From Oxalobacter sp. (GTDB lineage Bacteria; Pseudomonadota; Gammaproteobacteria; Burkholderiales; Burkholderiaceae_D), in the NCBI GenBank assembly GCA_003605115.1, contig QZKY01000007.1, positions 1 to 64,000 of the forward strand: 64,000 nt of DNA, written 5' to 3'. The translations under genes were made by a program, and so were the position numbers. Shown here in pieces: positions 18,546-32,289 of this stretch. The stretch's first letter is position 1. The number at the start of each line of letters is the position of its first letter. The notes under the pieces were generated by a model that saw nothing but the letters and a program-made list of their open reading frames with translations, searched no databases and had not been told where the DNA came from.

Positions 18546-19961
18546 ATGAAAAAACATATTTTCCCAGGATTGATTGTTGCAGCCGTGTTAGGAGGATGCA
18601 GCATGGCGCCAACGCATGAACGCCCCACGTTGCCCGTGCCGGATGCTTTTGCTGGCAAGACAAACACCTCAGCTAAAAAAGCGACCGACATCGGCTGGAA
18701 AGAATTTTTCAAGGATGTGCGTTTGCAGGCTGTGATCCAAACAGCACTGGAAAATAATCGTGACCTGAAAATTGCGGCACTGCGGATCGAAGAATCGCGC
18801 GCCTTGTATGGCATCCAGCGTGCGGATCGTTTGCCGACCATCAATGCTGCTGCCGACGGTTCACGTGCGAGAACACCGGCTGATTTGTCGAGTTCCGACG
18901 CATCCACGATCAGCACGCGTTATGACGTTGGCGTGAGTCTGGCATCATATGAACTTGATTTCTTCGGGCGCGTCAAAAGTTTGAGCGACGCGGCGCTGTC
19001 GACCTATCTGGCAACGGAAGAAGCGAAACGCTCCGCGCATATTTCACTGGTAGCGGAGGTGGCGAAAGCGTATCTGGCTGAGCGCGCCTTTGCTGAACAA
19101 TATGCGCTGGCAGAAAAATCTTACGCGGCACGCGAAGAAAGTCTCAAACTGGCCAAGATGCGCTTCAAGGTTGGCGCGACTTCGGCACTTGATTTGGCGC
19201 AGTATGAATCCCTGATGCAGTCGGCCAAGGTGTCGTTGGTGACACTGGCACGACAACGTGCGCAAGCAGAAAATGCGCTGGCTGTGCTGACGGGCAAACC
19301 GCTGGCCGATTTGCCACCCGCACAAGCTTTGTCTGCTCAAGGTGTGCTGGGCGATATTCACGCGGGCTTGCCATCCGAATTGTTGAACAACCGACCCGAC
19401 TTGCGCCAGGCAGAGCAAAAGCTGATGGCGGCGAATGCGAATATCGGTGCAGCGCGCGCCGCGTTTTTCCCGCGCATTGCGTTAACGGGCAGTTACGGTA
19501 CGGCGAGCAGTTCGCTTTCCGGTTTGTTCGAATCCGGTTCGCGCGCCTGGTCTTTTGCGCCGCAACTCGTGATGCCGATTTTCGATACAGGTCGAAACAT
19601 CAATAATCTCGATCTCGCCTGGGCGCGCAAGAACATTGCTGTGGCTGAATATGAAAAAGCGATTCAAGTGGCATTCCGTGAGGTGGCCGACGCCTTGGTG
19701 GGGCGTAAGTTCTTGGTGCAACAGGTCGATGCGCAAGATGCCGTGATGAAGGCAGAAGCGGAGCGTTTGAAATTATCGGAGGCGCGTTACAACAGTGGCA
19801 TCTCCAGTTCGCTCGATGTGCTCGATGCGCAGCGCCAGCTTTTCTCCGCCGAGCAAGCACTGGTGCAAGCGCGATTGTTGCAATTGACGAATTCGATTGA
19901 TCTCTATCGTTCGCTTGGCGGCGGGATCAGCGACACCTTGCCGTTTGTGGAGAAGAAGTAA
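18546..19961 (+). CDS. oprM: outer-membrane efflux channel lipoprotein, OprM/NodT family
   Basis: A 471-residue channel lipoprotein completing the tripartite pump. The signal peptide ends in the lipobox LGGC. The family duplicates an alpha-barrel/beta-barrel half; here the repeated helical stretches (for example AALRIEESRALYGIQRADRL and LRQAEQKLMAANANIGAAR) are clear. It starts 7 bases after the acrB stop. The C-terminal KK after PFVE follows the usual family length. A dispersed repeat follows the gene. Confidence 0.93.
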   Translation: MKKHIFPGLIVAAVLGGCSMAPTHERPTLPVPDAFAGKTNTSAKKATDIGWKEFFKDVRLQAVIQTALENNRDLKIAALRIEESRALYGIQRADRLPTINAAADGSRARTPADLSSSDASTISTRYDVGVSLASYELDFFGRVKSLSDAALSTYLATEEAKRSAHISLVAEVAKAYLAERAFAEQYALAEKSYAAREESLKLAKMRFKVGATSALDLAQYESLMQSAKVSLVTLARQRAQAENALAVLTGKPLADLPPAQALSAQGVLGDIHAGLPSELLNNRPDLRQAEQKLMAANANIGAARAAFFPRIALTGSYGTASSSLSGLFESGSRAWSFAPQLVMPIFDTGRNINNLDLAWARKNIAVAEYEKAIQVAFREVADALVGRKFLVQQVDAQDAVMKAEAERLKLSEARYNSGISSSLDVLDAQRQLFSAEQALVQARLLQLTNSIDLYRSLGGGISDTLPFVEKK

Positions 19962-19994
19962 TCGAAAAACGTAGCGTGCTTTACGAAGCGTGCT

Positions 19995-20058
19995 GCAAAA
20001 AATAGGGTCAGAGTCAAAATTCGCTTCGCGATATTTGATTGCTGACCCCGGTTTTTCC
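19995..20058 (-). repeat. dispersed palindromic repeat, copy 3
   Basis: Arms AGGGTCAGAGTCAAA and the degraded TTTGATTGCTGACCCC around ATTCGCTTCGCGATA. Right flank CGGTTTTTCC marks the reverse orientation. It lies between the convergent oprM-like and yggX genes. Confidence 0.88.
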
Positions 20059-20078
20059 TTGTCCTGCTTTTGCGGGCA

Positions 20079-20354
20079 TTACCCACAGGACGGCGGCACA
20101 TACCCGCCCGCCACATCTGCGCCTTCGCCGAAGAAATGTTTTTCCACTTGCAGTGCCAGATACTTGCGCGCATTTGTGTCGGCCAGGTTCAGACGATACT
20201 CGTTGATCAGCATCGTTTGCAGCTTGATCCAGCCTTGCCAGGCTTCCCGCGAGACATTATCGTAAATGCGTTTGCCAAGTTCGCCCGGGTAGGGTGGGAA
20301 ATCCAGCCCTTCAGCTTCTTTGTTTAATTTGATGCAATGCACCATGTGAGCCAT
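20079..20354 (-). CDS. yggX: YggX-family Fe(II)-trafficking / oxidative protection protein
   Basis: A 91-residue protein with the near-invariant family sequence: MxxMVHCIKL with the single conserved Cys at position 7, [34 protein letters not shown] and FFGEGAD, ending in GYVPP. In enteric bacteria YggX protects iron-sulfur clusters and limits Fenton damage. It starts 9 bases after the argA stop and is very likely co-transcribed with it. Confidence 0.95.
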   Translation of the reverse strand: MAHMVHCIKLNKEAEGLDFPPYPGELGKRIYDNVSREAWQGWIKLQTMLINEYRLNLADTNARKYLALQVEKHFFGEGADVAGGYVPPSCG

Positions 20355-20363
20355 AATGATTCC

Positions 20364-21674
20364 TTAAAGTTTTTTGATGAGCACAAGTGACTTGCGCTGC
20401 CAGTTATACATTCGCTGACGATCCTTGGGCAATTCATCCACGCTGGCATAAACGAAACCTCGGTTCAAGAACCAGTGCGCCGTTTGGGTGGTCAGAATGA
20501 ACAGTTTGTTGAAACCCTGCGCGCGAGCGCGGTTTTCCATGTGACGCAGAATGCGTTCGCCATCGCCCTGCTTTTGTGCATCAGGGCTCACAATCAGACA
20601 AGCCATCTCGGCCATTTTTTCGGCTGAGAAGGGGTAGAGTGCGGCGCAACCGAAGATGACGCCATCGTGTTCGATCACCGAGAAATTGCCGATTTCGCGT
20701 TCCAGCAATTCACGACCGCGTTTGACCAATACGCCCGACTCTTCAAACGGTTCGATAAGCTGGAGAATACCGCCCACGTCCTGAACCGTCGCTTCGCGCA
20801 GGCTCTCCAGATTTTCGTAGGAAACCATGGTGCCCACGCCGTCATGGGTGAAGAGTTCCAGCAACACCGCACCATCCATTTCAAAAGGAACGGTGTGTAC
20901 GCGTGGAACGCCAGCCTTGCTGGCAGAAATCGCATAACGCAGATTAAACGCTTGTTGCTCTGGCAGGAAACCGGCTTGCAACACGGCTTCTGCCTGATGC
21001 GAAGACAGTTCGCGAATATCTTCGCCAGCCTGATCTTTCATGACGGGGGATTCGGTGAGGAAGATCAGCTTTTCAGCATGCAGGGCAATGGCGGCGTTGA
21101 CGGCCACGTCTTCCATGGTCAGGTTGAAAGCTTCTCCCGTCTGTGAAAAACCCAGTGGTGAAAGTAAAACGATGGCTTCTGCGTTCAGAATGGGTTCAAT
21201 GGTTTCGTGCGCGATGCGACGCACCCTGCCGGTGAGTTGCAGGTCAACGCCATCGATGACACCAACGGGACTTGCCGTGATGAAGTTGCCGGAAATGATG
21301 CGGATTGCTGCGTGTGCCATCGGCGTGTTCGGCAAGCCTTGGCTGAAGGCGGCTTCAATGTCGAGGCGGATTTCCCCGGCGGCTTCCTTGGCGCATTCCA
21401 ACGCAGCCGGATCAGTAATACGAATGCCTTTGTAAAAATTGCACGAGGCGTTGCGCAGCTCAAGCTGTTCTGCGACCTGGGGACGCGACCCATGCACGAT
21501 GACGATCTTGATACCCATCGCATGCAGTAGCGACAGGTCGTGCGCCAGCACAGGCAGTTTGCCCGCCATCACCAAATCGCCCGGAAACGCAATCACGAAG
21601 GTCTTGCCGTGGAATCGATGAATATAGGGGGCGACAGAGCGAAACCAGCTAATGAATTGATCGGGATTTTCCAT
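20364..21674 (-). CDS. argA: amino-acid N-acetyltransferase (N-acetylglutamate synthase)
   Basis: ArgA makes N-acetylglutamate from glutamate and acetyl-CoA, the first step of arginine synthesis. The 436-residue protein has the classic two-domain form: an amino-acid-kinase-like domain (KTFVIAFPGDLVMAGKL at the start, VIVHGSRPQV near 58) that senses arginine, and a C-terminal GNAT acetyltransferase domain (MACLIVSPDAQKQGDGERIL; note QGDGER where QG-x-G is the acetyl-CoA signature). It is divergent from hrpA with only 24 bases between start codons. Confidence 0.94.
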   Translation of the reverse strand: MENPDQFISWFRSVAPYIHRFHGKTFVIAFPGDLVMAGKLPVLAHDLSLLHAMGIKIVIVHGSRPQVAEQLELRNASCNFYKGIRITDPAALECAKEAAGEIRLDIEAAFSQGLPNTPMAHAAIRIISGNFITASPVGVIDGVDLQLTGRVRRIAHETIEPILNAEAIVLLSPLGFSQTGEAFNLTMEDVAVNAAIALHAEKLIFLTESPVMKDQAGEDIRELSSHQAEAVLQAGFLPEQQAFNLRYAISASKAGVPRVHTVPFEMDGAVLLELFTHDGVGTMVSYENLESLREATVQDVGGILQLIEPFEESGVLVKRGRELLEREIGNFSVIEHDGVIFGCAALYPFSAEKMAEMACLIVSPDAQKQGDGERILRHMENRARAQGFNKLFILTTQTAHWFLNRGFVYASVDELPKDRQRMYNWQRKSLVLIKKL

Positions 21675-21698
21675 GCACGGGATTATAATTCACCCGCC

Positions 21699-25673
<3,975 letters not shown>

Positions 25674-25704
25674 GATTGCTGATAGGCAAAACTGTTGCGC
25701 TGGA

Positions 25705-25768
25705 GAGAAAACCGGGGTCAGCAGTTTTATTTCGCGTAGCGAAATTTACTCTGACCCCGAATTTTCTC
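25705..25768 (+). repeat. dispersed palindromic repeat, copy 4
   Basis: Arms GGGGTCAGCAGTTT and AATTTACTCTGACCCC around ATTTCGCGTAGCGA. Flanks GAGAAAA/TTTTCTC pair perfectly. Left CCG and right GAA give the forward orientation. It follows hrpA; the rest of 25674-25978 shows nothing I can name. Confidence 0.92.
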
Positions 25769-25978
25769 GGATTTGCAGGTGACTATATATGGCAATGTTA
25801 ATGTGGGGCGACATATAGCTATGGCTGTTTTGTTGGGAGTCGTTATGGGAGCAGATAGGTTCAGCCTCGAATATTTTTCACGAAGACGAATATATCAAAA
25901 AGAGAATTCAAACGCCCCTATCAATCTTTGACACCGTAATAAGGGACCCCGTTTTTTTCATCTTTAAAAAGTGAATTT

Positions 25979-26488
25979 ATGCGCGCATTCAAATCTGAAA
26001 CAGCTCGTTTTTTCCTCGCTTCCGGCTTTGGGCTGTTGTCGGGATATTTGTTGTGGAGAGGACTGGTACTTTTGCCTGTCGAATGGGTCACGCCTGTTAT
26101 GCCACACATTGCAAAGGCGTTTTCCAGCTACGGTAATGACTGGGGCAGAAACATGGCCTATGCCATGACCATGTTGTTGATGGCAATTCCCAATACGATA
26201 ATTCTCTCTTTATTGGGCGCGTGCATCATACGTTTTACGAAAGAGCCACGCGCCACCATCTATGCATCGCTCCTGTGGCCGCTAATCGTATATGCTTCAT
26301 ATTGGTATCGCGTCTCATACGCGGCTGGTGTTCTCTCAATCGGTGGAGTCGATTCGGCAAACATTTTCAACGTCGCAAGAATGGAGTTTGCTCCCAAAGC
26401 CATTTTCATGTGCGCCGTTTATTCAATATATGTGTTGCTGGTGTGTGTATTCTTGAAAATTTTGTTGAAGCACACACAAAATAAGTAA
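25979..26488 (+). CDS. small integral membrane protein, unknown function
   Basis: I do not recognise this 169-residue protein. Four hydrophobic segments are visible (about 10-32, 62-88, 92-115 and 138-160), separated by short polar loops. The gene follows an AT-richer stretch with no strong ribosome site, so the start is only moderately certain. It stands between hrpA and dsdA on the same strand without evident linkage to either. A quite ordinary orphan membrane protein is the simplest reading. Confidence 0.6.
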   Translation: MRAFKSETARFFLASGFGLLSGYLLWRGLVLLPVEWVTPVMPHIAKAFSSYGNDWGRNMAYAMTMLLMAIPNTIILSLLGACIIRFTKEPRATIYASLLWPLIVYASYWYRVSYAAGVLSIGGVDSANIFNVARMEFAPKAIFMCAVYSIYVLLVCVFLKILLKHTQNK

Positions 26489-26568
26489 ATGCTTCATCCT
26501 GGGCGCATGCTGCCAGGAAATCGCATCGGATGTATATTAGAACATCCAGAACTGAAAAACGATCGTTT

Positions 26569-27810
26569 ATGTCCAGCTTCCCCTTTCTTCCCGAAGCTAT
26601 TCTCCGCGGAGAACCCACTTTATGGTGCAATCCGGCATGGAGACCGTCCAGCCAGACACTGCCGCTTACCAAGCGCAGCCAGACGCTGATGACCGCTACG
26701 GCCTTGCGCTGGCAGCGATTCGCCGGTTTGTTGTCGCGCTGCTTTCCTGAAAGCGTGCGGGCGGATGGGCGCATTGATTCGCCGCTGCTTGAGCAGCAAG
26801 ATGAATCGGGCGAAACGCTTTGGGTGAAGGCCGATCATGCATTACCTGTGACCGCTTGTATCAAGGCACGTGGCGGTGTGTACGAAGTTTTGTGTCATGC
26901 TGAAAGACTGGCGATGAAGGTGGGGTTGCTCGAATTGAATGAAGACTATGTGGTGCTGGCCGACATCGCGGCGCGCCAGTATTTTGCGCGGCATCGCATT
27001 CTGGTGGGGAGTACGGGTAACCTCGGGTACAGCGTCGGTGTGATCGCGCGTGCGCTGGGGTTTGAGGTGGAAGTTCACATGTCGCGGGATGCGCAGGAAT
27101 GGAAGAAGCAACGTCTCCGTGGGTTGGGGGCGCAGGTGGTGGAACATCACGGCGATTTTATTCAAGCCGTTGCAAGCGCGCGCGAGATCGCGTCTCAGGA
27201 AGCAAGAAGTTATTTTATTGACGATGAAGATTCTACCCTCCTTTTTTTCGGTTACGCTACGGCAGCGCGCGATTTGCAAAGCCAACTGAAAGCGGCGGGT
27301 GTTTTGCCAACACTGGAAAAACCGCTGCGTGTTTATCTGCCTTGCGGGGTGGGCGGTTCACCTGGCGGGGTGGCATTGGGTTTGCGCTGCCTGTATGGCG
27401 ATGCGGTGCAATGTGTGTTTGTTGAGCCGGTTGCTTCACCCTGTTTCTTGCTGCGCTTGGCAAGTGGTGACGACAATCTGACCGTTTACGATATCGGTTT
27501 GAATAATCAGACGGTGGCCGATGGACTCGCCGTGCCCCGAGCTGCTTCGACGGTGGCGCGCATCGTGCAGCCCATCGTGGATGCGATCATCACGGTGGAC
27601 GATGCGTCCCTGTTGGCGGAAGTGCGGCGGCAGTGGCATGCATATGGACAGCGACTGGAACCTTCTGCCGCCGCAGGCTTTGTTGCGCATCGTATGGCAA
27701 AAACACGATGGCTGGACGTTGGCGAAAAGGATGTCATCCCCGTTGTCTGGACCACAGGGGGTAACGGTTTGCCAGATGATGTTTTTCTGCCCTTGGTGGC
27801 CAATCCTTGA
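26569..27810 (+). CDS. dsdA: D-serine ammonia-lyase (D-serine dehydratase)
   Basis: A PLP enzyme that converts D-serine to pyruvate and ammonia, detoxifying D-serine. From the ATG at 26569 the protein has 413 residues. The PLP lysine is K99 in ACIKARGGVYEV; VGSTGNLG and LPCGVGGSPGG bind the cofactor phosphate, and DIGLNNQTVADGLAV and VWTTGGNG match E. coli DsdA closely. It is slightly shorter than the E. coli enzyme (442) at the N terminus. No DsdC regulator or DsdX permease is next to it. Diaminopropionate ammonia-lyase is a more distant alternative. Confidence 0.88.
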   Translation: MSSFPFLPEAILRGEPTLWCNPAWRPSSQTLPLTKRSQTLMTATALRWQRFAGLLSRCFPESVRADGRIDSPLLEQQDESGETLWVKADHALPVTACIKARGGVYEVLCHAERLAMKVGLLELNEDYVVLADIAARQYFARHRILVGSTGNLGYSVGVIARALGFEVEVHMSRDAQEWKKQRLRGLGAQVVEHHGDFIQAVASAREIASQEARSYFIDDEDSTLLFFGYATAARDLQSQLKAAGVLPTLEKPLRVYLPCGVGGSPGGVALGLRCLYGDAVQCVFVEPVASPCFLLRLASGDDNLTVYDIGLNNQTVADGLAVPRAASTVARIVQPIVDAIITVDDASLLAEVRRQWHAYGQRLEPSAAAGFVAHRMAKTRWLDVGEKDVIPVVWTTGGNGLPDDVFLPLVANP

Positions 27811-27861
27811 TTTCAGGTTCGCGGCGACATGAAGCTGGGACTTAGATGTTCAATCGCGCGC

Positions 27862-27880
27862 ATTTTTACACAATTTTTAC
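27862..27880 (+). promoter_or_regulatory. candidate KdpE/OmpR-family operator before kup
   Basis: Two ATTTTTAC direct repeats start 11 bases apart, the spacing used by tandem OmpR-family dimers, in a T-rich tract that recalls the KdpE site of E. coli. It is 70 bases before kup, and kdpDE follow kup. This is a sequence-pattern inference only. Confidence 0.45.
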
Positions 27881-27949
27881 TTTTGCATCGCTAGGATGAG
27901 CCCATGACAAATCCAGGCCGTCGGTAGCACCGGCGTCCCCAATGTTGAT

Positions 27950-29836
27950 ATGCGTTCATCTCCTGAAGAAAGCGGAAGCAAAAGATTGCCGGTCTTGGTG
28001 CTGGCTGCCATTGGTGTTGTCTATGGTGACATTGGCACCAGCCCGCTTTACGCACTGAAAGAGTGTTTTAGCAAGGAACACGGCATACCCTTGACTCAGG
28101 ACGCCATCTTTGGTGTGTTGTCGTTATTGTTCTGGTCGATTTTGATAGTGGTGACCGTCAAATATCTCATTTTCATTCTGCGTGCGGACAACAATGGCGA
28201 AGGCGGTATTTTGGCATTGATGGCGCTTGCCTTGCGCGGAGTGATGAACCTTAAGGGGCGCTGGTGGATTGCTGCATTAGGCATGTTCGGTGCAGCCATG
28301 TTTTATGGCGACGGCATGATCACGCCGGCCATCTCTGTTCTCTCTGCCGTAGAGGGGCTTGAAGTCGCGTCGCCCTTGTTCAGTAAATATGTCTTACCCA
28401 TCACGCTCATGATTTTGCTTGTGCTGTTCTATTTTCAGCGGCATGGTACGGCGGCGATTGGCAGATTATTTGGGCCGATTACTTGCGTTTGGTTTGCCGT
28501 GCTGGCGACGCTGGGGATTTACCATATAGTCGGTACGCCAGAAATTCTGAAGGCAGTCAGCCCGCATTACGGCTTGCGTTTTGCCATTGAACACGGATGG
28601 CAAGCTTTCATTGTGCTTGGTTCGGTTTTTCTTGCCGTGACGGGTGCCGAAGCATTGTATGCCGATATGGGGCATTTCGGTTCGAAGGCGATCCGCATTG
28701 CCTGGTTGGCCTTGGTGATGCCAGCGTTGTTACTCAATTATTTCGGTCAAGGCGCTTTGGTGTTGAAAGCGCCGGCGAGTATCCAGAACCCCTTTTACAT
28801 GATGGCACCGCAATGGGCAGTCATTCCGCTGGTGGTGATAGCCGCGCTTGCCACCGTCATCGCTTCACAGGCAGTCATCACGGGAGCACTTTCATTAACG
28901 CGTCAGGCAATTCTCATGGGGTATTGTCCGCGCATGAAAATTGTTCATACCTCCGAGCAGGAGATTGGGCAGATCTATATCCCTGCCGTGAACTGGATGC
29001 TGCTGGTCTCTGTCATTGGCTTGGTACTGTATTTTCGCAACTCAGGCCAACTTGCTGCGGCATATGGCATTGCGGTAACGACAACGATGGTGATTACCAC
29101 TTTGCTGGCATACATTGTCATGAAAAGAGTTTGGCAATGGCATGCAGCCTTGGTGATTGCTTGCGCGGTATTGTTCCTGTTGATTGATGTGGCATTTTTC
29201 TTGGCAAATGCCACCAAAATCGCGGAAGGAGGATGGTTTCCATTGGTTATTGGCGCGGGTGCTTTTGTCATGCTCAGCACTTGGAAACGCGGGCGAGGCA
29301 TTCTGCTCGAACGCTTATCCGCTGAAGCCATTCCGGTCGATACTTTTCTGTCCAGCTTGAAACGGGCGCCGCTTCAAGAGATTGATGGCACGGCTATTTT
29401 CATGACTAGCAGTAAAATCGGCATTCCTCATGCGTTCCTGCATAATCTCAAACACAATAAGACTTTACATGAGCGCAATATTTTATTGACCATCAGCTTT
29501 GCAGACATTCCTTTCGTGAAAGAAACAGACCGGATCAAGCTTGAACAGTTGGACAGCAAGGTATGGCGCATGGAGGCTAATTACGGCTTCAAGGAAGATC
29601 CAAACGTAAGTGAAATATTCCGCTTGTGTGAAAAAAATCATGGCATGGCGTTTGATATGATGGACACGTCTTTCTTCCTGACGCGGGAAATTCTGGTTGT
29701 TGACCAAGGAAGGCATATGGCGACTTGGCGTAAAAGACTGTTTGCGAGGCTCACAAGAAATGCAACCAGGCCAACAGACTTTTTTGGAATTCCTTCCAAT
29801 CGGGTGGTGGAGTTGGGGGCGGTGATCGCGTTATAA
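27950..29836 (+). CDS. kup: low-affinity potassium transporter Kup
   Basis: A 628-residue inner-membrane potassium uptake protein, probably K+/H+ symport. It starts with the highly conserved LVLAAIGVVYGDIGTSPLYALKE, then AMFYGDGMITPAISVLSAVEGLE and TGAEALYADMGHFG, with about twelve membrane helices to residue 440 and a cytosolic C-terminal domain. The following kdpD/kdpE pair suggests that here the K+-sensing two-component system controls Kup rather than, or besides, a KdpFABC pump; no kdpA, kdpB or kdpC is present in the window. Confidence 0.95.
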   Translation: MRSSPEESGSKRLPVLVLAAIGVVYGDIGTSPLYALKECFSKEHGIPLTQDAIFGVLSLLFWSILIVVTVKYLIFILRADNNGEGGILALMALALRGVMNLKGRWWIAALGMFGAAMFYGDGMITPAISVLSAVEGLEVASPLFSKYVLPITLMILLVLFYFQRHGTAAIGRLFGPITCVWFAVLATLGIYHIVGTPEILKAVSPHYGLRFAIEHGWQAFIVLGSVFLAVTGAEALYADMGHFGSKAIRIAWLALVMPALLLNYFGQGALVLKAPASIQNPFYMMAPQWAVIPLVVIAALATVIASQAVITGALSLTRQAILMGYCPRMKIVHTSEQEIGQIYIPAVNWMLLVSVIGLVLYFRNSGQLAAAYGIAVTTTMVITTLLAYIVMKRVWQWHAALVIACAVLFLLIDVAFFLANATKIAEGGWFPLVIGAGAFVMLSTWKRGRGILLERLSAEAIPVDTFLSSLKRAPLQEIDGTAIFMTSSKIGIPHAFLHNLKHNKTLHERNILLTISFADIPFVKETDRIKLEQLDSKVWRMEANYGFKEDPNVSEIFRLCEKNHGMAFDMMDTSFFLTREILVVDQGRHMATWRKRLFARLTRNATRPTDFFGIPSNRVVELGAVIAL

Positions 29837-29909
29837 GACAAGCGGATATGTCTGTGCGAATGCGCGATTTGCTTTGAAAATATCATCAAAAAGGTTCTTC
29901 AAAAACGCC

Positions 29910-31565
29910 ATGAAAGCCGGTAAAAAAATTCAGGTGTGGTGGGAGCGGTGGTTTTCAACTTTTATCGGTGTTGATAATGAAACCATTGAACCTGCTCGGC
30001 ACCTAAGCCATCCAGAGTTTGGTGATGAAAAAGTGCGGCCGCATGATTACTGGTATGCCGCGTTCATTTGCGCGGCTGTAACCGTTTTCACGGTGGCGCT
30101 TCGCGATTGGCTCGCCCCGGCGAATTTGTTACTGGCGTACTTGATTGCTGTCGCTGGTGTGGCTGTCAAGTTGGGGCAACGCCCCGCCATCCTGGCGTCG
30201 TTTCTTTCTGTGCTGGCCTTCGATTTTTTTCTGGTGCCACCGTATCACTCCTTGCGTGTTGAGGACACGCAGTATTTGCTCACGTTTGCCATCATGCTGG
30301 TTGTGTCCCTTATTATCAGCACGATGACCTCGAACCTGCGGCGTTTAGCGAGAGTGGCACATTACCGTGCCCGTCGTGCCAGCGCATTGTTTGCACTTTC
30401 CCGGGAATTGTCAGCGGCGCTGACTTATGAAGAAGTCATCGATGTTGCGCAAAGACATTTGAAAGGGATGTTTCAGGCTGAAGTCGCCTTTTTTCTGCCG
30501 GATAAGCAGGGAGCTATCAATATTGTCCATGCTGAATCGCTCTCGCCAAGCTTCCTGTCGTTGATCGTTCCAGGCGCGGCGCAGGGAGCATATGATCAGA
30601 CTTCATCTCCGGAAATGCTTGAGATTAAAGAAGAGTGGCCGCCTGCCGAGGTAGTGAATTATGTGACATTGCGTGCACCCATGCGCAATCGTGGCGTGCT
30701 TTGCATCATGCCGGAGAATCTTGAGCAATTTTCACATCAAGAACAACAGCGGCTGCTACAGACCTGCGCGTCACAAATTGCCTTGGCCATTGAACGAGTG
30801 CATTACGTTGAAGTGGCGCAGGAAACGGAGATTGCGATGAAGTCAGAGCAATTGCGCAATTCGTTGTTGAATGCGCTTTCGCATGATGTCCGCACACCCA
30901 TGACGGCGATTATTGGCCTGTCCAGCACGCTATCGAACCGCCACGTTTTTTTGACGGAGGAAAATAGGCAGGAGTTGGTTGAGGCCATTCAGGAAGAGGC
31001 GCAACGGATGAGTGGGCTGGTGACAAATCTGTTGGATATGGCCCGACTTCAATCCGGCACCATCAAGCTGAACCGGCACTGGCAATTGCTTGAAGATGTT
31101 ATTGGGAGTTCCCTGGAACTTCTGAGGCGTACCCTATCTACTCGCACGGTGGATGTTTTGTTGGCGGATGATTTACCTTTGCTGGAATTTGATGCAGTGC
31201 TAATTGAACGCGTGTTTTGCAATCTGCTTGCGAATGTGGCGAAATACACGCCTGCCAACAGTCACTGCCAAATCAAGGCGCAGTGTATCGACGATGAGGT
31301 GCAGATTGCCGTGGTTGACAATGGCCCCGGGTTACCAGCAGGAATGGAGAAAGCTATATTCGAAAAGTTTGCCCGTGGGGAAAGCGAATCTTCACGCTCA
31401 GGGATCGGACTTGGCTTATCCATATGCCAAACGATTGTGGCAGCGCATGGCGGCAGAATGTGGGCTGAGAATGTTCAAGGTGGTGGCGCACGCTTTGTCT
31501 TTACCTTGCCGGTTGGAAGGCAGCCTAATGACGAAAAACTGCATATTAAGGGAACGTTTGCTTGA
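29910..31565 (+). CDS. kdpD: N-terminally truncated KdpD-type sensor histidine kinase
   Basis: This 551-residue kinase keeps the KdpD membrane block (DUF4118, four helices about 45-135), a GAF-like domain (about 165-290), the phosphoacceptor His in LLNALSHDVRTPMTAI near residue 323 and an ATPase domain with VDNGPGLP and GIGLGLSI. It lacks the ~350-residue N-terminal KdpD sensor with its Walker site and universal-stress-like domain present in the ~895-residue E. coli protein. I place the start at the ATG at 29910; a TTG at 29874 is possible. The stop is 14 bases before the kdpE ATG, so the two genes form one unit after kup. Confidence 0.88.
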   Translation: MKAGKKIQVWWERWFSTFIGVDNETIEPARHLSHPEFGDEKVRPHDYWYAAFICAAVTVFTVALRDWLAPANLLLAYLIAVAGVAVKLGQRPAILASFLSVLAFDFFLVPPYHSLRVEDTQYLLTFAIMLVVSLIISTMTSNLRRLARVAHYRARRASALFALSRELSAALTYEEVIDVAQRHLKGMFQAEVAFFLPDKQGAINIVHAESLSPSFLSLIVPGAAQGAYDQTSSPEMLEIKEEWPPAEVVNYVTLRAPMRNRGVLCIMPENLEQFSHQEQQRLLQTCASQIALAIERVHYVEVAQETEIAMKSEQLRNSLLNALSHDVRTPMTAIIGLSSTLSNRHVFLTEENRQELVEAIQEEAQRMSGLVTNLLDMARLQSGTIKLNRHWQLLEDVIGSSLELLRRTLSTRTVDVLLADDLPLLEFDAVLIERVFCNLLANVAKYTPANSHCQIKAQCIDDEVQIAVVDNGPGLPAGMEKAIFEKFARGESESSRSGIGLGLSICQTIVAAHGGRMWAENVQGGGARFVFTLPVGRQPNDEKLHIKGTFA

Positions 31566-31579
31566 AGGACTTGCGCAAC

Positions 31580-32275
31580 ATGAAAGAAGCGACGACGCAC
31601 ATCGTTTTGATCGAGGATGAAGTGCAAATCCGGCGATTCCTGCGCATGACGCTGGAAAGCGAAGGTATACGTGTAATCGAAGCAGGAAACGGAAAACAAG
31701 GGTTGGCTGAAATCAGTGCCAGACAACCGGATATGGTGCTCCTGGATTTGGGGCTGCCTGACATGGATGGTGTGGACGTGGTAAGGCAATTGCGGACATG
31801 GTCTTCCGTTCCGATTTTGATACTGTCGGCGCGTAGTGATGAGTTGCAAAAAGTTTCTGCGCTTGACGCGGGCGCAGATGATTACCTGACCAAACCATTT
31901 GGCGTCCCTGAAATGATGGCACGCATTCGCGTTCACTTGCGCAGGCGAACCTCAACTGCCGAAACGACTTCGCCCATATTTAATTTCGGGGAAGTGACCG
32001 TCGATTTTCCGCAAAGGAGAATCATGCGCAGCGGGCAGCAGGTTCATCTTACCCCCATCGAATACAAGCTGTTGTCCGTGTTGATTCGCAACGCGGGAAA
32101 AGTGGTCACGCATTCGCAACTGTTGCGCGAAGTGTGGGGGCCCGGGCATATTGAACATGGCCATTATGTGCGCGTTTACATGGGGCATTTGCGGCAAAAG
32201 CTGGAAAGTGATCCTGCACGACCCGCACATATTTTTACGGAAGCAGGGGTGGGTTACCGTCTCATTAAGGGTTGA
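31580..32275 (+). CDS. kdpE: KdpE-type response regulator
   Basis: A 231-residue OmpR-family regulator: receiver domain with acidic pair IEDE near residue 9-12, the phosphoacceptor Asp in VLLDLGLPDMDG, Lys in YLTKPFG, and a winged-helix DNA-binding domain ending GVGYRLIKG. The start ATG at 31580 is preceded by AAGGA; an upstream TTG overlapping kdpD is less likely. It should be phosphorylated by the neighbouring KdpD and may act on the repeat operator before kup. Confidence 0.92.
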   Translation: MKEATTHIVLIEDEVQIRRFLRMTLESEGIRVIEAGNGKQGLAEISARQPDMVLLDLGLPDMDGVDVVRQLRTWSSVPILILSARSDELQKVSALDAGADDYLTKPFGVPEMMARIRVHLRRRTSTAETTSPIFNFGEVTVDFPQRRIMRSGQQVHLTPIEYKLLSVLIRNAGKVVTHSQLLREVWGPGHIEHGHYVRVYMGHLRQKLESDPARPAHIFTEAGVGYRLIKG

Positions 32276-32289
32276 GGCCGAGGCGGTGG

